A stretch of 64,000 nucleotides of DNA from Thermoleophilia bacterium (lineage in GTDB: Bacteria > Actinomycetota > Thermoleophilia > RBG-16-64-13). The notes below the pieces were generated by a model. It had not been told where the DNA came from. It saw nothing but the letters and a program-made list of their open reading frames with translations, and did not search any database. A program made the translations under genes and the position numbers. The stretch lies in assembly GCA_026415615.1 (NCBI GenBank), contig JAOAGT010000001.1, positions 357,455 to 421,454 of the forward strand, read 5' to 3'. Positions 17,293-25,761 of this stretch are shown here, piece by piece. How positions within the stretch are numbered: position 1 is the stretch's first letter; the number at the start of each line of letters is the position of its first letter.

Positions 17293-19107
17293 TTGTCCTC
17301 ACTGGTTTCAGTCAGTCACCTTACGTTTGCGTATTCGCTCGGCGGAAGGCCGACTTTGGTGGACGTCTCCTTTTCCGTTCAGCGTGGACGGCCCCTATTG
17401 GTACTTGGCCCAAGCGGCGCGGGCAAGAGCACACTCACCCTATGTTTAAGCGGACTTATTCCGCAAGTAATCCAAGGCGATTACCGCGGCGACGTGCGGG
17501 TAGAGGGCTTGTCCGCGGCCGAAACTCCGGTGCATCAACTTGCCAAAATGGTAGGGCTGGTTTTCCAAGACCCTGATTCCCAGTTTTGCACGCTCACCGT
17601 AGAAGATGAGATAGCCTTTGGGCTTGAAAACTTGGCTTGGTCTCCCGAGGATATGGAAACCGCCATAGACGATGCTCTTGCTGCGGTGGGACTTGCGGGT
17701 TTCCGCGATCGGGAGCTTGCGACTCTTTCGGGCGGAGAGAAGCAGCGCGTGGCGCTTGCCGCCGTGCTGGCCATGAACCCCAGAGTTCTCTTGTTGGACG
17801 AGCCCTCTGCACATCTTGACCCGCGTTCAACTGCGGGCCTTTTTGCGCTACTTCGCAAGCTAAGCGGTGAGCGCCGTTGCACAATGGTGGTCATCGAGCA
17901 CAAGCTTGATGAGCTGTTGGACTGGGTCGAGGACGTTCTTGTTCTTGACTCAGGGGGCAGCAGGCTAGCGTTTGGTGGGGCCAGGGAAGTTTTCTACGGC
18001 AACAGCTCAAGGCTGGCTCAGGCAGGGATCTGGCGACCGCAGACGGTTGAAGTGGTGGAGAGCTTACGCTCTCTCGGTTGGGACATCCCCGGCAATCCTC
18101 TCACGGTACAGGAAACAGCCGCCGCTCTCGCAGAGACACCGGGGGTGTTGAAACGTCTTGCATCGTCTACAACTGGCTCGCATACCTCTGGTTATCCAAA
18201 CAGGGTGCAGCTCCCGGGGGCGACGTACTGTGAGGCTAAACTTGAGGATGATGCCTCTCTTCTGGTAAAGGACATCCATTTTTCCTACCCCCGCGCGCAG
18301 GCAGCCAGCCCTACATTGGCCAACGTCTCCTTTGCTGTTCGCAAGGGAGGCTTCCTGGCGGTAGCTGGCCCCAGCGGCGCTGGAAAGACCACCCTAGGCT
18401 TGATTCTGTCCGGAATTCTTAGACCTTCCCGCGGTATTGTGCGTCTGGGCGGGCAAGACCTTTCTCTGATGAAGCCGGCTGTTGCGGCCAGAAAGGTAGG
18501 GCATGTCTTTCAGAATCCTGAGCATCAGTTTGTGAGTGATACCGTTTTTGGCGAGCTTGCAGTGAGCCTCCTTCCGTCTGCCGGTAACAAAGCATCCGAG
18601 CGGTTAGATCAAGACCAGCGAGCTCTTGTTCTAGATTGGCTAGAGCGGCTGAGTCTTAGCCACCGGGCCAACGACAGTCCTTTTGCGCTCAGTCACGGAC
18701 AAAAGCGACGACTCAGCGTAGCCGCAATGTTGATTCGCCAACCCTCCTTGCTGGTTCTTGATGAGCCTACCTTGGGTCAAGATGAAATTCAGGCTCAAAG
18801 GCTTATGGCCCTGGTGCAGGATTTTCGTGCCCGAGCAGGCACTGTGGTAATGATCACCCACGACATGAGACTGGTGGCGGAGTATGCCGACGTTCTGGTA
18901 GTACTGGTTGGGGGCAGAGTACTGTTTTTTGGCTCACCGCGAGATTTCTTCGCCGATGCTGGTCTTGTAGCCGAGACGGGGATGGCGCTGCCTCCTCTGG
19001 CGCGAGTGGGCAAGTTACTAGGGGAGAGAACCGGGGTAGACGCCAAATCTCTCGTCTCCCTCGCCGATTTCATGCTGCGGTTGGGACCTGCGGGAAAGGG
19101 CTGCTAG
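17293..19107 (+). CDS. ykoD: YkoD, double-ATPase component of thiamine/HMP ECF transporter
   Basis: Two complete ABC ATPase domains lie in one 604-residue chain. The first has Walker A GPSGAGKST, signature LSGGEKQR and Walker B LLLDEPSAHLD. The second has GPSGAGKTT, a divergent signature LSHGQKRR and LLVLDEPTLGQD. Both have a Q-loop of the VFQDP/VFQNP type found in ECF and cobalt importers. The fused pair should form the energising heterodimer-like unit by itself. Translation probably starts at TTG 17293 with a weak AGGG upstream, 12 bp after ykoE. Confidence 0.9.
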   Translation: MSSLVSVSHLTFAYSLGGRPTLVDVSFSVQRGRPLLVLGPSGAGKSTLTLCLSGLIPQVIQGDYRGDVRVEGLSAAETPVHQLAKMVGLVFQDPDSQFCTLTVEDEIAFGLENLAWSPEDMETAIDDALAAVGLAGFRDRELATLSGGEKQRVALAAVLAMNPRVLLLDEPSAHLDPRSTAGLFALLRKLSGERRCTMVVIEHKLDELLDWVEDVLVLDSGGSRLAFGGAREVFYGNSSRLAQAGIWRPQTVEVVESLRSLGWDIPGNPLTVQETAAALAETPGVLKRLASSTTGSHTSGYPNRVQLPGATYCEAKLEDDASLLVKDIHFSYPRAQAASPTLANVSFAVRKGGFLAVAGPSGAGKTTLGLILSGILRPSRGIVRLGGQDLSLMKPAVAARKVGHVFQNPEHQFVSDTVFGELAVSLLPSAGNKASERLDQDQRALVLDWLERLSLSHRANDSPFALSHGQKRRLSVAAMLIRQPSLLVLDEPTLGQDEIQAQRLMALVQDFRARAGTVVMITHDMRLVAEYADVLVVLVGGRVLFFGSPRDFFADAGLVAETGMALPPLARVGKLLGERTGVDAKSLVSLADFMLRLGPAGKGC

Positions 19108-19108
19108 G

Positions 19109-19900
19109 TTGAGCACAGAGAAGAAGTTATTGCTGTACAGACTTAACCCAGCCATGAAGCTTATTGCTTGCGTAATGATCGCAGCGGCGCTAACCGCGGT
19201 TCTGGACCCCGTAAGCCCGCTTGTGATTTTTGTTTTGGTGTTAGCGACGGGGCGGTTTCTAGGTGGTCTCGGTCTCAAGAGTCAAGTAAAGCCGCTCTGG
19301 GTATTCGTGCTTGCGGGGGTGGCCATTGTGGTGGCAAACATACTCTTTAACAAAGCCAACGCATCAGCGCCGGCTGTTGCCAAACTCGGACCTATCCGGA
19401 TCACGGAGCCGGCGCTTTGGACAGCGGCCGCGTTGTGGCTTCGGCTGCTTTGTTTTGCCCTCGTTTCTTTAGTCTTTGTGAAGACGACAGAACCGCAACG
19501 CCTGATTCTGAGTCTGGTGCACCAGTTCCGTCTGAATTACCGCGTTGCGTATGGGAGTTTGGTAGGCTACAGAATGTTGCCTTTGCTGCAATCGGACTAT
19601 CAGATGATTAAGGCTGCTCAGAGGCTGCGCGGAATGGGGGAGTTTTCCGCTTTGCTTCACCCGCTGGCTTGGTTGCGTCGTTATGCCACTCCGCTATTAG
19701 TGGGAGCAGTGCGCAGAGCCAATCGGGTAGCCTTGGCCATGGAAGCTAGGGCATTTGGAGCGGTACCCGAACGCACCTACAGGGTGAAAATGAGCATCAC
19801 TCGAACCGATGTGCTGTTTGTGTGTCTATCAGCAGTGGTGGCGGCGGGTGTGTTGTTGGCGGTGTGGGCGGCGGGGCTAGCTCGTTTCACTGTCGGCTAG
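19109..19900 (+). CDS. ykoC: YkoC, transmembrane coupling (T) component of ECF transporter
   Basis: A 263-residue membrane protein of the CbiQ/EcfT family. It has the N-terminal RLNPAMKLIACV segment and several hydrophobic helices. Its two cytosolic coupling helices contain AAQRLRGMGEF and ALAMEARAFGAV; these Ala-Arg-Gly-type signatures dock on the ATPase. The start is TTG 19109, one base after the ykoD stop. It is the last gene of the thiN-ykoEDC unit and is convergent with the Ser/Thr kinase gene. Confidence 0.88.
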   Translation: MSTEKKLLLYRLNPAMKLIACVMIAAALTAVLDPVSPLVIFVLVLATGRFLGGLGLKSQVKPLWVFVLAGVAIVVANILFNKANASAPAVAKLGPIRITEPALWTAAALWLRLLCFALVSLVFVKTTEPQRLILSLVHQFRLNYRVAYGSLVGYRMLPLLQSDYQMIKAAQRLRGMGEFSALLHPLAWLRRYATPLLVGAVRRANRVALAMEARAFGAVPERTYRVKMSITRTDVLFVCLSAVVAAGVLLAVWAAGLARFTVG

Positions 19901-19965
19901 ATGGCTCTCGTGTCGTGGCGGCCTTGTCTAGCGATGCCTTCAGGGGTCAGCAACAGTCAGCGGTA

Positions 19966-21684
19966 TCAACGGTAGAAGCGAATTTCGGCAATCTCCACGC
20001 CCCACCGGGTGTTTGTTACTGGCGCCAGCTTTGTAAACCACAGGCGGCCTTCCGTTATGGGCTCTCGGAGAGAGATGAACTGGGTGGCCTGCCCTTTTAG
20101 GTCGGCCAGTTTGGCTGTAGTTCCCGAAGAAAGTTTCTTGAGTAGCTGACCAGCCCAGCCCTCAACAGTGGAGACGATCTCTACCATTGTGGCCTCTTCC
20201 TCTAAGGTGAAATCAATGCCCACACCGCTCTTTAGACCCCCAAAGTCCTTAGAGCGGTAGAGCTCGGTCACCCACACGCTGCTTTCCTTGTCGTCGATGA
20301 GGTTGGGCAATTTGTTGGGATTCTCCGTTTGGTCGCCCTCGGGGTCATAGTCGCGGAGTTTTGCCACTGCCACTGGGATCGGACGTCTGGAAACTGTTAG
20401 TTTGAGAATGTTTTCCTTAAGCTCGGCCGCAGCTGCAGGCTCCTGCCCAAGCACAACGCCAGCCTCTTGGTCGAAGGTGGGAACCTGCTGTACAACCTCG
20501 ACGGTAATGCCTTTTTCTTCGGCCACCGCTTTGGCCTCATCTACGGTGAGACCTACAACTGCTGGAGCTTCTACTCCGCCCAAGGTAAGCGGCAAGGCCA
20601 CCGCGAGCGCAATGGCAACCAGCAGAACTAGCACACCCACGCCCTTAAGTACTCTGGCTCTCCGACGACGCCGGGCCAAGCGGCGGCTGTGCTCTCTTAG
20701 CCATAGGGCCTCACCCGTAACGTCTTCGTCGCTTTTGGATGTACCTGGGGCGTAAGAAACCGAGGGGAAAACTTCTCTTTCGGCGTCGCTTTCGCTTCGA
20801 CGCAGCAGGCGGCGTGAGGAAGTTGTCTCTTGACCAGGCCGAGGCGAGTACAGTCCCAAGCCTGTAAGCGCGCCGAGGAGTTCATCCATTGACGAGAAAC
20901 GATCCTCTGGCAACTTTTCCAAACAGCGCATGACAACCTTGCTGAGACCCGCAGGGATATCCGGGCGGGTGTCTTCAATAGGCCGAGGAGCGGCAGTAAG
21001 GTGCTGACGAGCGATCTCAGGCACGTTTGTACCGTCGAACGGGGGATGACCGGTCAGCATCTCGTACATCACCACCCCGAGGGAGTAAATGTCCGAACGT
21101 GCATCTACGGGGCGGCCACGGATTTGCTCTGGAGACATATAACGTGCGCTTCCGATTACAGATCCCGCACGAGTTACACGCGTCCAGTCTGGACCGATCG
21201 CGATCCCAAAATCGGTGACTTTGGCAGTGCCGGCGCGATCGATAAGTATGTTTTGTGGCTTGATGTCTCTGTGGATGATTCCCCGGGCATGTGCGGCAGC
21301 TAGACCTTCTGCTACTTGTCCAGCGATCCGGCCCACTTCCTCAAAACTCAGGGGTCCCTCGCGGATGATTTCCTTGAGCGACCGCCCTTCGATGTATTCA
21401 AAGACAAGATAGTCGTCGGTCTCAGTAGATCCGCGATCGATCAGAGTGACCAAGTTCGGATGGGACAACTGAGCAAGTGCGCGACCTTCTCTGTCGAATC
21501 TTGCCCGTGTCCGTGGGTCTTGATTGAGCGGGGGCTCGAGCCGTTTTATCGCAACATGACGGTGCAGCTTGGTGTCCCAGGCCTGGTAGACGATGCACAT
21601 GCCGCCTCGTCCCAGGACTCGGTCAAGCCGATAACGATTCTTAAGGAGCGGTCTAGCTCCGCTCTCTTCGCCTGTGCTGGCCAT
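19966..21684 (-). CDS. Membrane Ser/Thr protein kinase with PASTA and discoidin-like domain
   Basis: Residues 15-270 form a Hanks-type kinase: glycine loop GRGGMC (25-30), VAIK lysine 47, HRDIKPQN with Asp140, and DFG at 158-160, so it should be active. A basic RRRRRAR stretch precedes one transmembrane helix at about residues 345-365. Outside the membrane lies a single PASTA-like repeat (VVGLTVDEAKAVAEEKG), then a C-terminal domain that opens with LRDYDPEGD and reads like a discoidin/galactose-binding fold (NLIDDKESSVW, IAEIRFYR). Such kinases sense cell-wall or extracellular ligands in Gram-positive bacteria. It is monocistronic, and no clear Shine-Dalgarno sequence precedes the ATG at 21684. 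Confidence 0.9.
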   Translation of the reverse strand: MASTGEESGARPLLKNRYRLDRVLGRGGMCIVYQAWDTKLHRHVAIKRLEPPLNQDPRTRARFDREGRALAQLSHPNLVTLIDRGSTETDDYLVFEYIEGRSLKEIIREGPLSFEEVGRIAGQVAEGLAAAHARGIIHRDIKPQNILIDRAGTAKVTDFGIAIGPDWTRVTRAGSVIGSARYMSPEQIRGRPVDARSDIYSLGVVMYEMLTGHPPFDGTNVPEIARQHLTAAPRPIEDTRPDIPAGLSKVVMRCLEKLPEDRFSSMDELLGALTGLGLYSPRPGQETTSSRRLLRRSESDAEREVFPSVSYAPGTSKSDEDVTGEALWLREHSRRLARRRRRARVLKGVGVLVLLVAIALAVALPLTLGGVEAPAVVGLTVDEAKAVAEEKGITVEVVQQVPTFDQEAGVVLGQEPAAAAELKENILKLTVSRRPIPVAVAKLRDYDPEGDQTENPNKLPNLIDDKESSVWVTELYRSKDFGGLKSGVGIDFTLEEEATMVEIVSTVEGWAGQLLKKLSSGTTAKLADLKGQATQFISLREPITEGRLWFTKLAPVTNTRWGVEIAEIRFYR

Positions 21685-21772
21685 CCGTCAGTGTTAGCGC
21701 CCTGCAAATCTTGGACAGCTGCTAGAGGGAACACTATCATAGAATTAAGAAAATAATAGGAGGTGAAGCCCG

Positions 21773-21973
21773 GTGATCTACTACGTGATTCCTCGCGAGC
21801 TCGCCGACAAGTACTACGAAAAGTTTAAAGAGCGGTTTGCTGGCGTCGAAGGGGTAGAGGTCATAATTGACCGCCGCCAGGGAGAGCGGCGCTCGTCGCA
21901 GGAGGGAGGCGGCAACCGTGTTTTGCGTGACCGGCGGCGGCGGCGAATTACCGGAACGTTTCCCGAAATCTAG
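21773..21973 (+). CDS. Small arginine-rich protein of unknown function
   Basis: This 66-residue ORF has an excellent AGGAGGTGA ahead of its GTG start at 21773. The N-terminal half (YYVIPRELADKYYEKFKERF) looks like a beta strand and helix. The second half carries IIDRRQGERR and later DRRRRR, the DRRxGxRR pattern seen in many small bacterial proteins of unknown role. It lies between the divergent kinase and the PHP gene, 20 bp from the latter, so it may be the first gene of that unit. I assign no function. Confidence 0.7.
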   Translation: MIYYVIPRELADKYYEKFKERFAGVEGVEVIIDRRQGERRSSQEGGGNRVLRDRRRRRITGTFPEI

Positions 21974-21993
21974 CTCTCTCCCTGGATCCGGAT

Positions 21994-22692
21994 ATGTCGC
22001 TTCCCGGACTCCGCGTAGACCTGCACAACCATACCCGGTTTTCTTCTGACGGATGGCTGTCTCCGCGCGAACTTCTTCTCGCAGCAGCAAGACGCGGAAT
22101 TCACTGCTTGGCGGTGACTGACCACAATACTTTGGAAGGGGCTCTTGAGGCCGCAGCTTTGGCCGAAGAAGATCCATCTTTGCCGCGCGTCATTCCAGGA
22201 ATTGAGCTTACAACCAGGGAAGGTGAGATCATCGCTCTTTACGTCTCCGATCCAATTCCGGCTGGGCTTGCGCTACCGGAAGCTATAGACCGTGTGAAGG
22301 GTCAAGGGGGACTTGTCTACCTACCTCATCCGTGTGAGTTGGTTAGACATGGGGCTATCTCTAGGCGGGCCCGCCTGCAAGCAGCAAGTTTGGCTGACAT
22401 TGTAGAGGTTCTAAACGGGCGGGCACTTACACCAAAGGCACAGAAGAAGGCCTTGTTGCTGGCACAGGCTCTCGGCAAAGCCAGTGGGGCCGGGAGCGAT
22501 GCTCATGCCCGCTCAGAGGTGGGTTCGGCCTTTGTCTTGGTGGACGACTACCCAACGCGGGATACCCTCGTTTCCTTACTTCAACGGGGGACAGTTGTTG
22601 GGACTTTGGGGGCGATGGACTACACTGTTAATTGGGTGGTTCGCGGTTTTGCCCCCTTTGTACGTTTGAGCCGTGAGTTGACACGTCACTAA
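21994..22692 (+). CDS. PHP-domain metal-dependent phosphoesterase
   Basis: The 232-residue protein has the PHP motifs DLHNHTRFSSDG, AVTDHNTLEG, PGIELTT, YLPHPCEL and GAGSDAHARSEVG, which supply the histidines and aspartates of a trinuclear metal site. Stand-alone PHP proteins of this size hydrolyse small phosphoesters, such as 3',5'-bisnucleotides or histidinol phosphate; the substrate is unknown here. The neighbours upstream and downstream suggest cotranscription with the small arginine-rich protein and the AmmeMemoRadiSam genes. Confidence 0.88.
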   Translation: MSLPGLRVDLHNHTRFSSDGWLSPRELLLAAARRGIHCLAVTDHNTLEGALEAAALAEEDPSLPRVIPGIELTTREGEIIALYVSDPIPAGLALPEAIDRVKGQGGLVYLPHPCELVRHGAISRRARLQAASLADIVEVLNGRALTPKAQKKALLLAQALGKASGAGSDAHARSEVGSAFVLVDDYPTRDTLVSLLQRGTVVGTLGAMDYTVNWVVRGFAPFVRLSRELTRH

Positions 22693-22723
22693 GCGACCGA
22701 GGGGCAAGCGCCGAGGAGGAACT

Positions 22724-23773
22724 GTGGGGCGCAGCGATGTTGATGACGCAGTGCCAGCCATGCTTTGGTGCGGGATGCGCGAAAGCCCGGCTGTGCGCTG
22801 TATCTTGTGTGCCCACCGTTGCATCATTGAGCCAGGACAGCGGGGTCTGTGTGGAGTCCGCGAAAATCGCGGCGGGGTCCTCTACTCCTTGGTCTACGGG
22901 AAACCTGTATCTGTCGCCGTAGATCCCATCGAGAAAAAGCCTCTATTTCACTTCTTGCCGGGGACGGCGAGCCTCTCTCTTGCCACTGTTGGTTGCAACT
23001 TTGGATGCGTGTTTTGTCAAAACTCCGATATTAGCCAAATGCCCAAGGAGCGCGGTGTAATCGCGGGGAAGAAGGTCCTGCCGGGAGAAGTAGTCGAGGC
23101 GGCGTTGCAAGCGGGGTGCAGAAGCATTTCCTATACCTATACGGAGCCGACGGTCTTCTATGAGTATGCCCGTGACTGCGCCTCTTTAGCTGCCGCAGCG
23201 GGCCTCAAAAACGTGTTTGTTACCAACGGATACATGACTGCCGCCACCCTTCGGGATATGGACGGGCTTCTTGATGCAGCAAACGTTGACCTTAAAGCAT
23301 TTTCCGATGACTTTTACCGTTCTATGGTTGGCGCTCGGTTAAAACCAGTGCTTGACTCCATCAAGCGCATGTGGAACATGGGGGTCTGGGTTGAGGTAAC
23401 CACTCTTCTAATCCCGGGGAAGAACGATAAGGAAGATGAGCTGCGGGCCTTGGCTTCGTTCTTGGCGTCGATTTCCCCGGACATTCCCTGGCACGTCTCG
23501 CGTTTTTATCCCGCCTACAAGCTGCGCGACTTACCTCCGACGCCTGTGGCAAGTATTGAGCGCGCTCTTGAAATTGGGCGAGAGGAGGGACTCCACTACG
23601 TGTACGGGGGCAATGTGCCCGGCCATGCTTCGGAATCCACGACCTGTCCTCAGTGTGGGCTCTTGGTGATTGAGCGCCACGGATTTGCTGTAAGCAAGAA
23701 TTTACTCAGACAGGGGCGCTGCCCCCGCTGTGGGCGACAGATTGCAGTGCAGGAGAAGGAGGCGCCACGATGA
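22724..23773 (+). CDS. amrS: AmmeMemoRadiSam system radical SAM enzyme
   Basis: The protein has the radical SAM cluster motif in [16 protein letters not shown] and the upstream cysteine segment [21 protein letters not shown] that is typical of AmrS/PflA-related enzymes. A C-terminal zinc-ribbon-like pair (CPQCG and CPRCG) follows. It belongs to a widespread but functionally unresolved three-part system with Memo and AMMECR1 proteins. It starts with GTG 22724 behind GAGGAGG and overlaps the next gene as ATGA, so the two products are made together. Confidence 0.92.
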   Translation: MGRSDVDDAVPAMLWCGMRESPAVRCILCAHRCIIEPGQRGLCGVRENRGGVLYSLVYGKPVSVAVDPIEKKPLFHFLPGTASLSLATVGCNFGCVFCQNSDISQMPKERGVIAGKKVLPGEVVEAALQAGCRSISYTYTEPTVFYEYARDCASLAAAAGLKNVFVTNGYMTAATLRDMDGLLDAANVDLKAFSDDFYRSMVGARLKPVLDSIKRMWNMGVWVEVTTLLIPGKNDKEDELRALASFLASISPDIPWHVSRFYPAYKLRDLPPTPVASIERALEIGREEGLHYVYGGNVPGHASESTTCPQCGLLVIERHGFAVSKNLLRQGRCPRCGRQIAVQEKEAPR

Positions 23774-25113
23774 CACTGGCAGGCTGTTTCTTTACCCCAC
23801 ACCCACCCATTATGGTCCCAGAGGTTGGGGGCAGCGATGTCAGGCATGTAGAGGCTACAGTGCAGGCCATGACGGCAGCAGCCAAGAAGATGGCTACTCT
23901 CGCGCCCGACACCATTGTTTTGCTTTCCCCGCATGCCCCTATCGCCTATCGACACATGGGTGTCTCGCTGGCTTTCACCTACCGAGGTTCCCTTGCCTTC
24001 TTCAGAGCTCCGCAAGTTTTTATCCAAGCTGAGGGAAACGTGGAGCTTGCCACGAACATTCTAGAGGAGGCAGCCCGCCGCGATGTCCCTACGAGTCCAA
24101 TGGCTGCTCGTGGCGACCTTATGGAGTTAGATCACGGGGCTATGGTCCCGCTTGTGTACCTCACGAAGTTTCTATCCAAGCCGTGGCGACTCGTGCTCCT
24201 TTCGTTCTCCCTCTTGTCTGTGGAGGAACATGTCCGCTTTGGGGAAGCGATAGGCGAAGTGCTGGTTAACTGCTCGGTCCCCGTGGTCTATGTTGCAAGT
24301 GGCGACTTGAGCCATCGCCTAATTCCCGGAGCGCCAGCGGGCTTTGATCCCCGCGGAGAGAGATTTGACCGACTCGTGGCGGACCTTTTTGCCAAAGGGG
24401 ACTGGGAAGGCCTTCTTTCTATCGATCCAGCCCTTATCGAAGCAGCGGGTGAGTGCGGCTATCGCTCGATGGCTGTTCTAGCTGGTGTAGTGGCCGCGGC
24501 CCGAGCAAAGGGGCACGTGGCGACGAATCGGCTCCTCTCTTATGAAGGGCCGTTTGGAGTTGGATATCTGGTGGGAGAGGTTGAAATTGTGCCTGGCGCC
24601 CCCGATCCTCTGGTGGAGTTGGCCCGTCGGGCAATCGAAGCATACGTGCGCGACGGCGTTGTCATTGAGCCTGAGCCTATTCCCGGTCTTGAGGGGCGGC
24701 GCGCCGGAGTCTTTGTCTCTTTGCACAAGCGGGATGGTTCGCTTAGGGGATGTATCGGGACGACGGAGCCGCACGCTCCCAGCATCGAGGAAGAGATCGT
24801 GGCGAACGCTATCAGCGCAGCTACTCGGGATCCTCGGTTCTATCCGGTAAGAGCCGAGGAGCTAGCAGACCTTGACATATCGGTAGACGTGCTTACCCCG
24901 ATGGAGAAGGTGAGCGACATTGCTAGTCTTGACCCTAGAAAATACGGAGTGTTTGTAGAGGCCGCCGACGGACGTCGCGGGCTCTTGCTGCCGGACCTGG
25001 AAGGCGTGGATACGGTAGAGGGTCAACTAAGCATAGCCTGTCGCAAAGCGGGAATCGATCCAGAACGCGAACCATTCACAGTGTATAGGTTTACGGTGGA
25101 ACGTCATCACTAG
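23770..25113 (+). CDS. Memo-AMMECR1 fusion protein of the AmmeMemoRadiSam system
   Basis: Residues 1-270 are a Memo-like class III extradiol dioxygenase fold. Visible histidines occur in [31 protein letters not shown] and ASGDLSHR. Residues 280-447 form an AMMECR1 domain, with [29 protein letters not shown] and [17 protein letters not shown]. The two halves are often encoded separately; here they are one 447-residue chain. With the radical SAM partner upstream this completes the system, whose biochemical role is not settled. It is cytosolic, with no signal peptide. Confidence 0.92.
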   Translation: MTLAGCFFTPHPPIMVPEVGGSDVRHVEATVQAMTAAAKKMATLAPDTIVLLSPHAPIAYRHMGVSLAFTYRGSLAFFRAPQVFIQAEGNVELATNILEEAARRDVPTSPMAARGDLMELDHGAMVPLVYLTKFLSKPWRLVLLSFSLLSVEEHVRFGEAIGEVLVNCSVPVVYVASGDLSHRLIPGAPAGFDPRGERFDRLVADLFAKGDWEGLLSIDPALIEAAGECGYRSMAVLAGVVAAARAKGHVATNRLLSYEGPFGVGYLVGEVEIVPGAPDPLVELARRAIEAYVRDGVVIEPEPIPGLEGRRAGVFVSLHKRDGSLRGCIGTTEPHAPSIEEEIVANAISAATRDPRFYPVRAEELADLDISVDVLTPMEKVSDIASLDPRKYGVFVEAADGRRGLLLPDLEGVDTVEGQLSIACRKAGIDPEREPFTVYRFTVERHH

Positions 25114-25183
25114 GCTTTGTGCGGTATGATACTAGGCTCTGGGGCCGGCAAAGTGAGCAAAAGAGAGCAAGGGGAGGATCGCG

Positions 25184-25654
25184 GTGCGCGGCGGTAGCAG
25201 CACAAGCATTGCGTTTCCAAGAGCGCGGACTTTTCGGCGGCGACGCAGAAGCTTCCCGGGTACTCGGCTTGTTTGGCGGGGTCTTCTTCGTATTCTTCAG
25301 CGGATCACCCACTACAAACGCGGAGACAAACTAGAGTTTCGTCTTAACTTCTCAGTGCGGGATCTCCTCAGCGATAAAGGGCGGGCGGTCCGTGAACAGG
25401 TGGAAGCTTTGGTTCAAGCAGTGCAGCGGGCCGGGTCGTATCAGGCAAGAGAGGAAGCTGTGCGGGCGGTTCACGCGGTTCTTGACGGCTTGAAAGACCG
25501 AGTTCCGCCGGAAGTACTGGGAAAGCTGACCGAAGCTGCCCCGGTACGCGAGGTAGCGCGCCTAGGCCGCTCTGTGGTCCAGCGTTTCCAGAAAGAAGGC
25601 CAAAACGGAGGCCAGCCGGGCTCGGAGCAGAGTCATCCCGGGGAGCAAGAGTAA
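25184..25654 (+). CDS. Hypothetical protein, basic N-terminus and helical body
   Basis: This 156-residue ORF starts at GTG 25184 behind GGGGAGG. A TATGAT at 25125-25130 could be its -10 box. The first 45 residues are very basic (RTFRRRRRSF), and the rest (LEFRLNFSVRDLLSDKG onward) looks like amphipathic helices rich in Glu, Val and Arg. The tail is polar (QNGGQPGSEQ). I recognise no family. The real start could be further downstream, at the more ordered part. It is convergent with rtcB. Confidence 0.6.
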   Translation: MRGGSSTSIAFPRARTFRRRRRSFPGTRLVWRGLLRILQRITHYKRGDKLEFRLNFSVRDLLSDKGRAVREQVEALVQAVQRAGSYQAREEAVRAVHAVLDGLKDRVPPEVLGKLTEAAPVREVARLGRSVVQRFQKEGQNGGQPGSEQSHPGEQE

Positions 25655-25761
25655 CTCGGGTCTCTCGCGGTGCTCCCTAGCCTCTCACGGCGCTGGAAGC
25701 TGAGCGGGGCTTGACTTCCCGGAAAGGGTTTGCCGCGCTGCGGTTGCTGCCCAGGTTGTCG

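Noticed and set aside
16690..19900. CbiMNQO-type cobalt or biotin ECF transporter
   Set aside because: The S component lacks CbiM features and resembles YkoE, the two ATPases are fused as in YkoD, and the neighbour is thiamine pyrophosphokinase.
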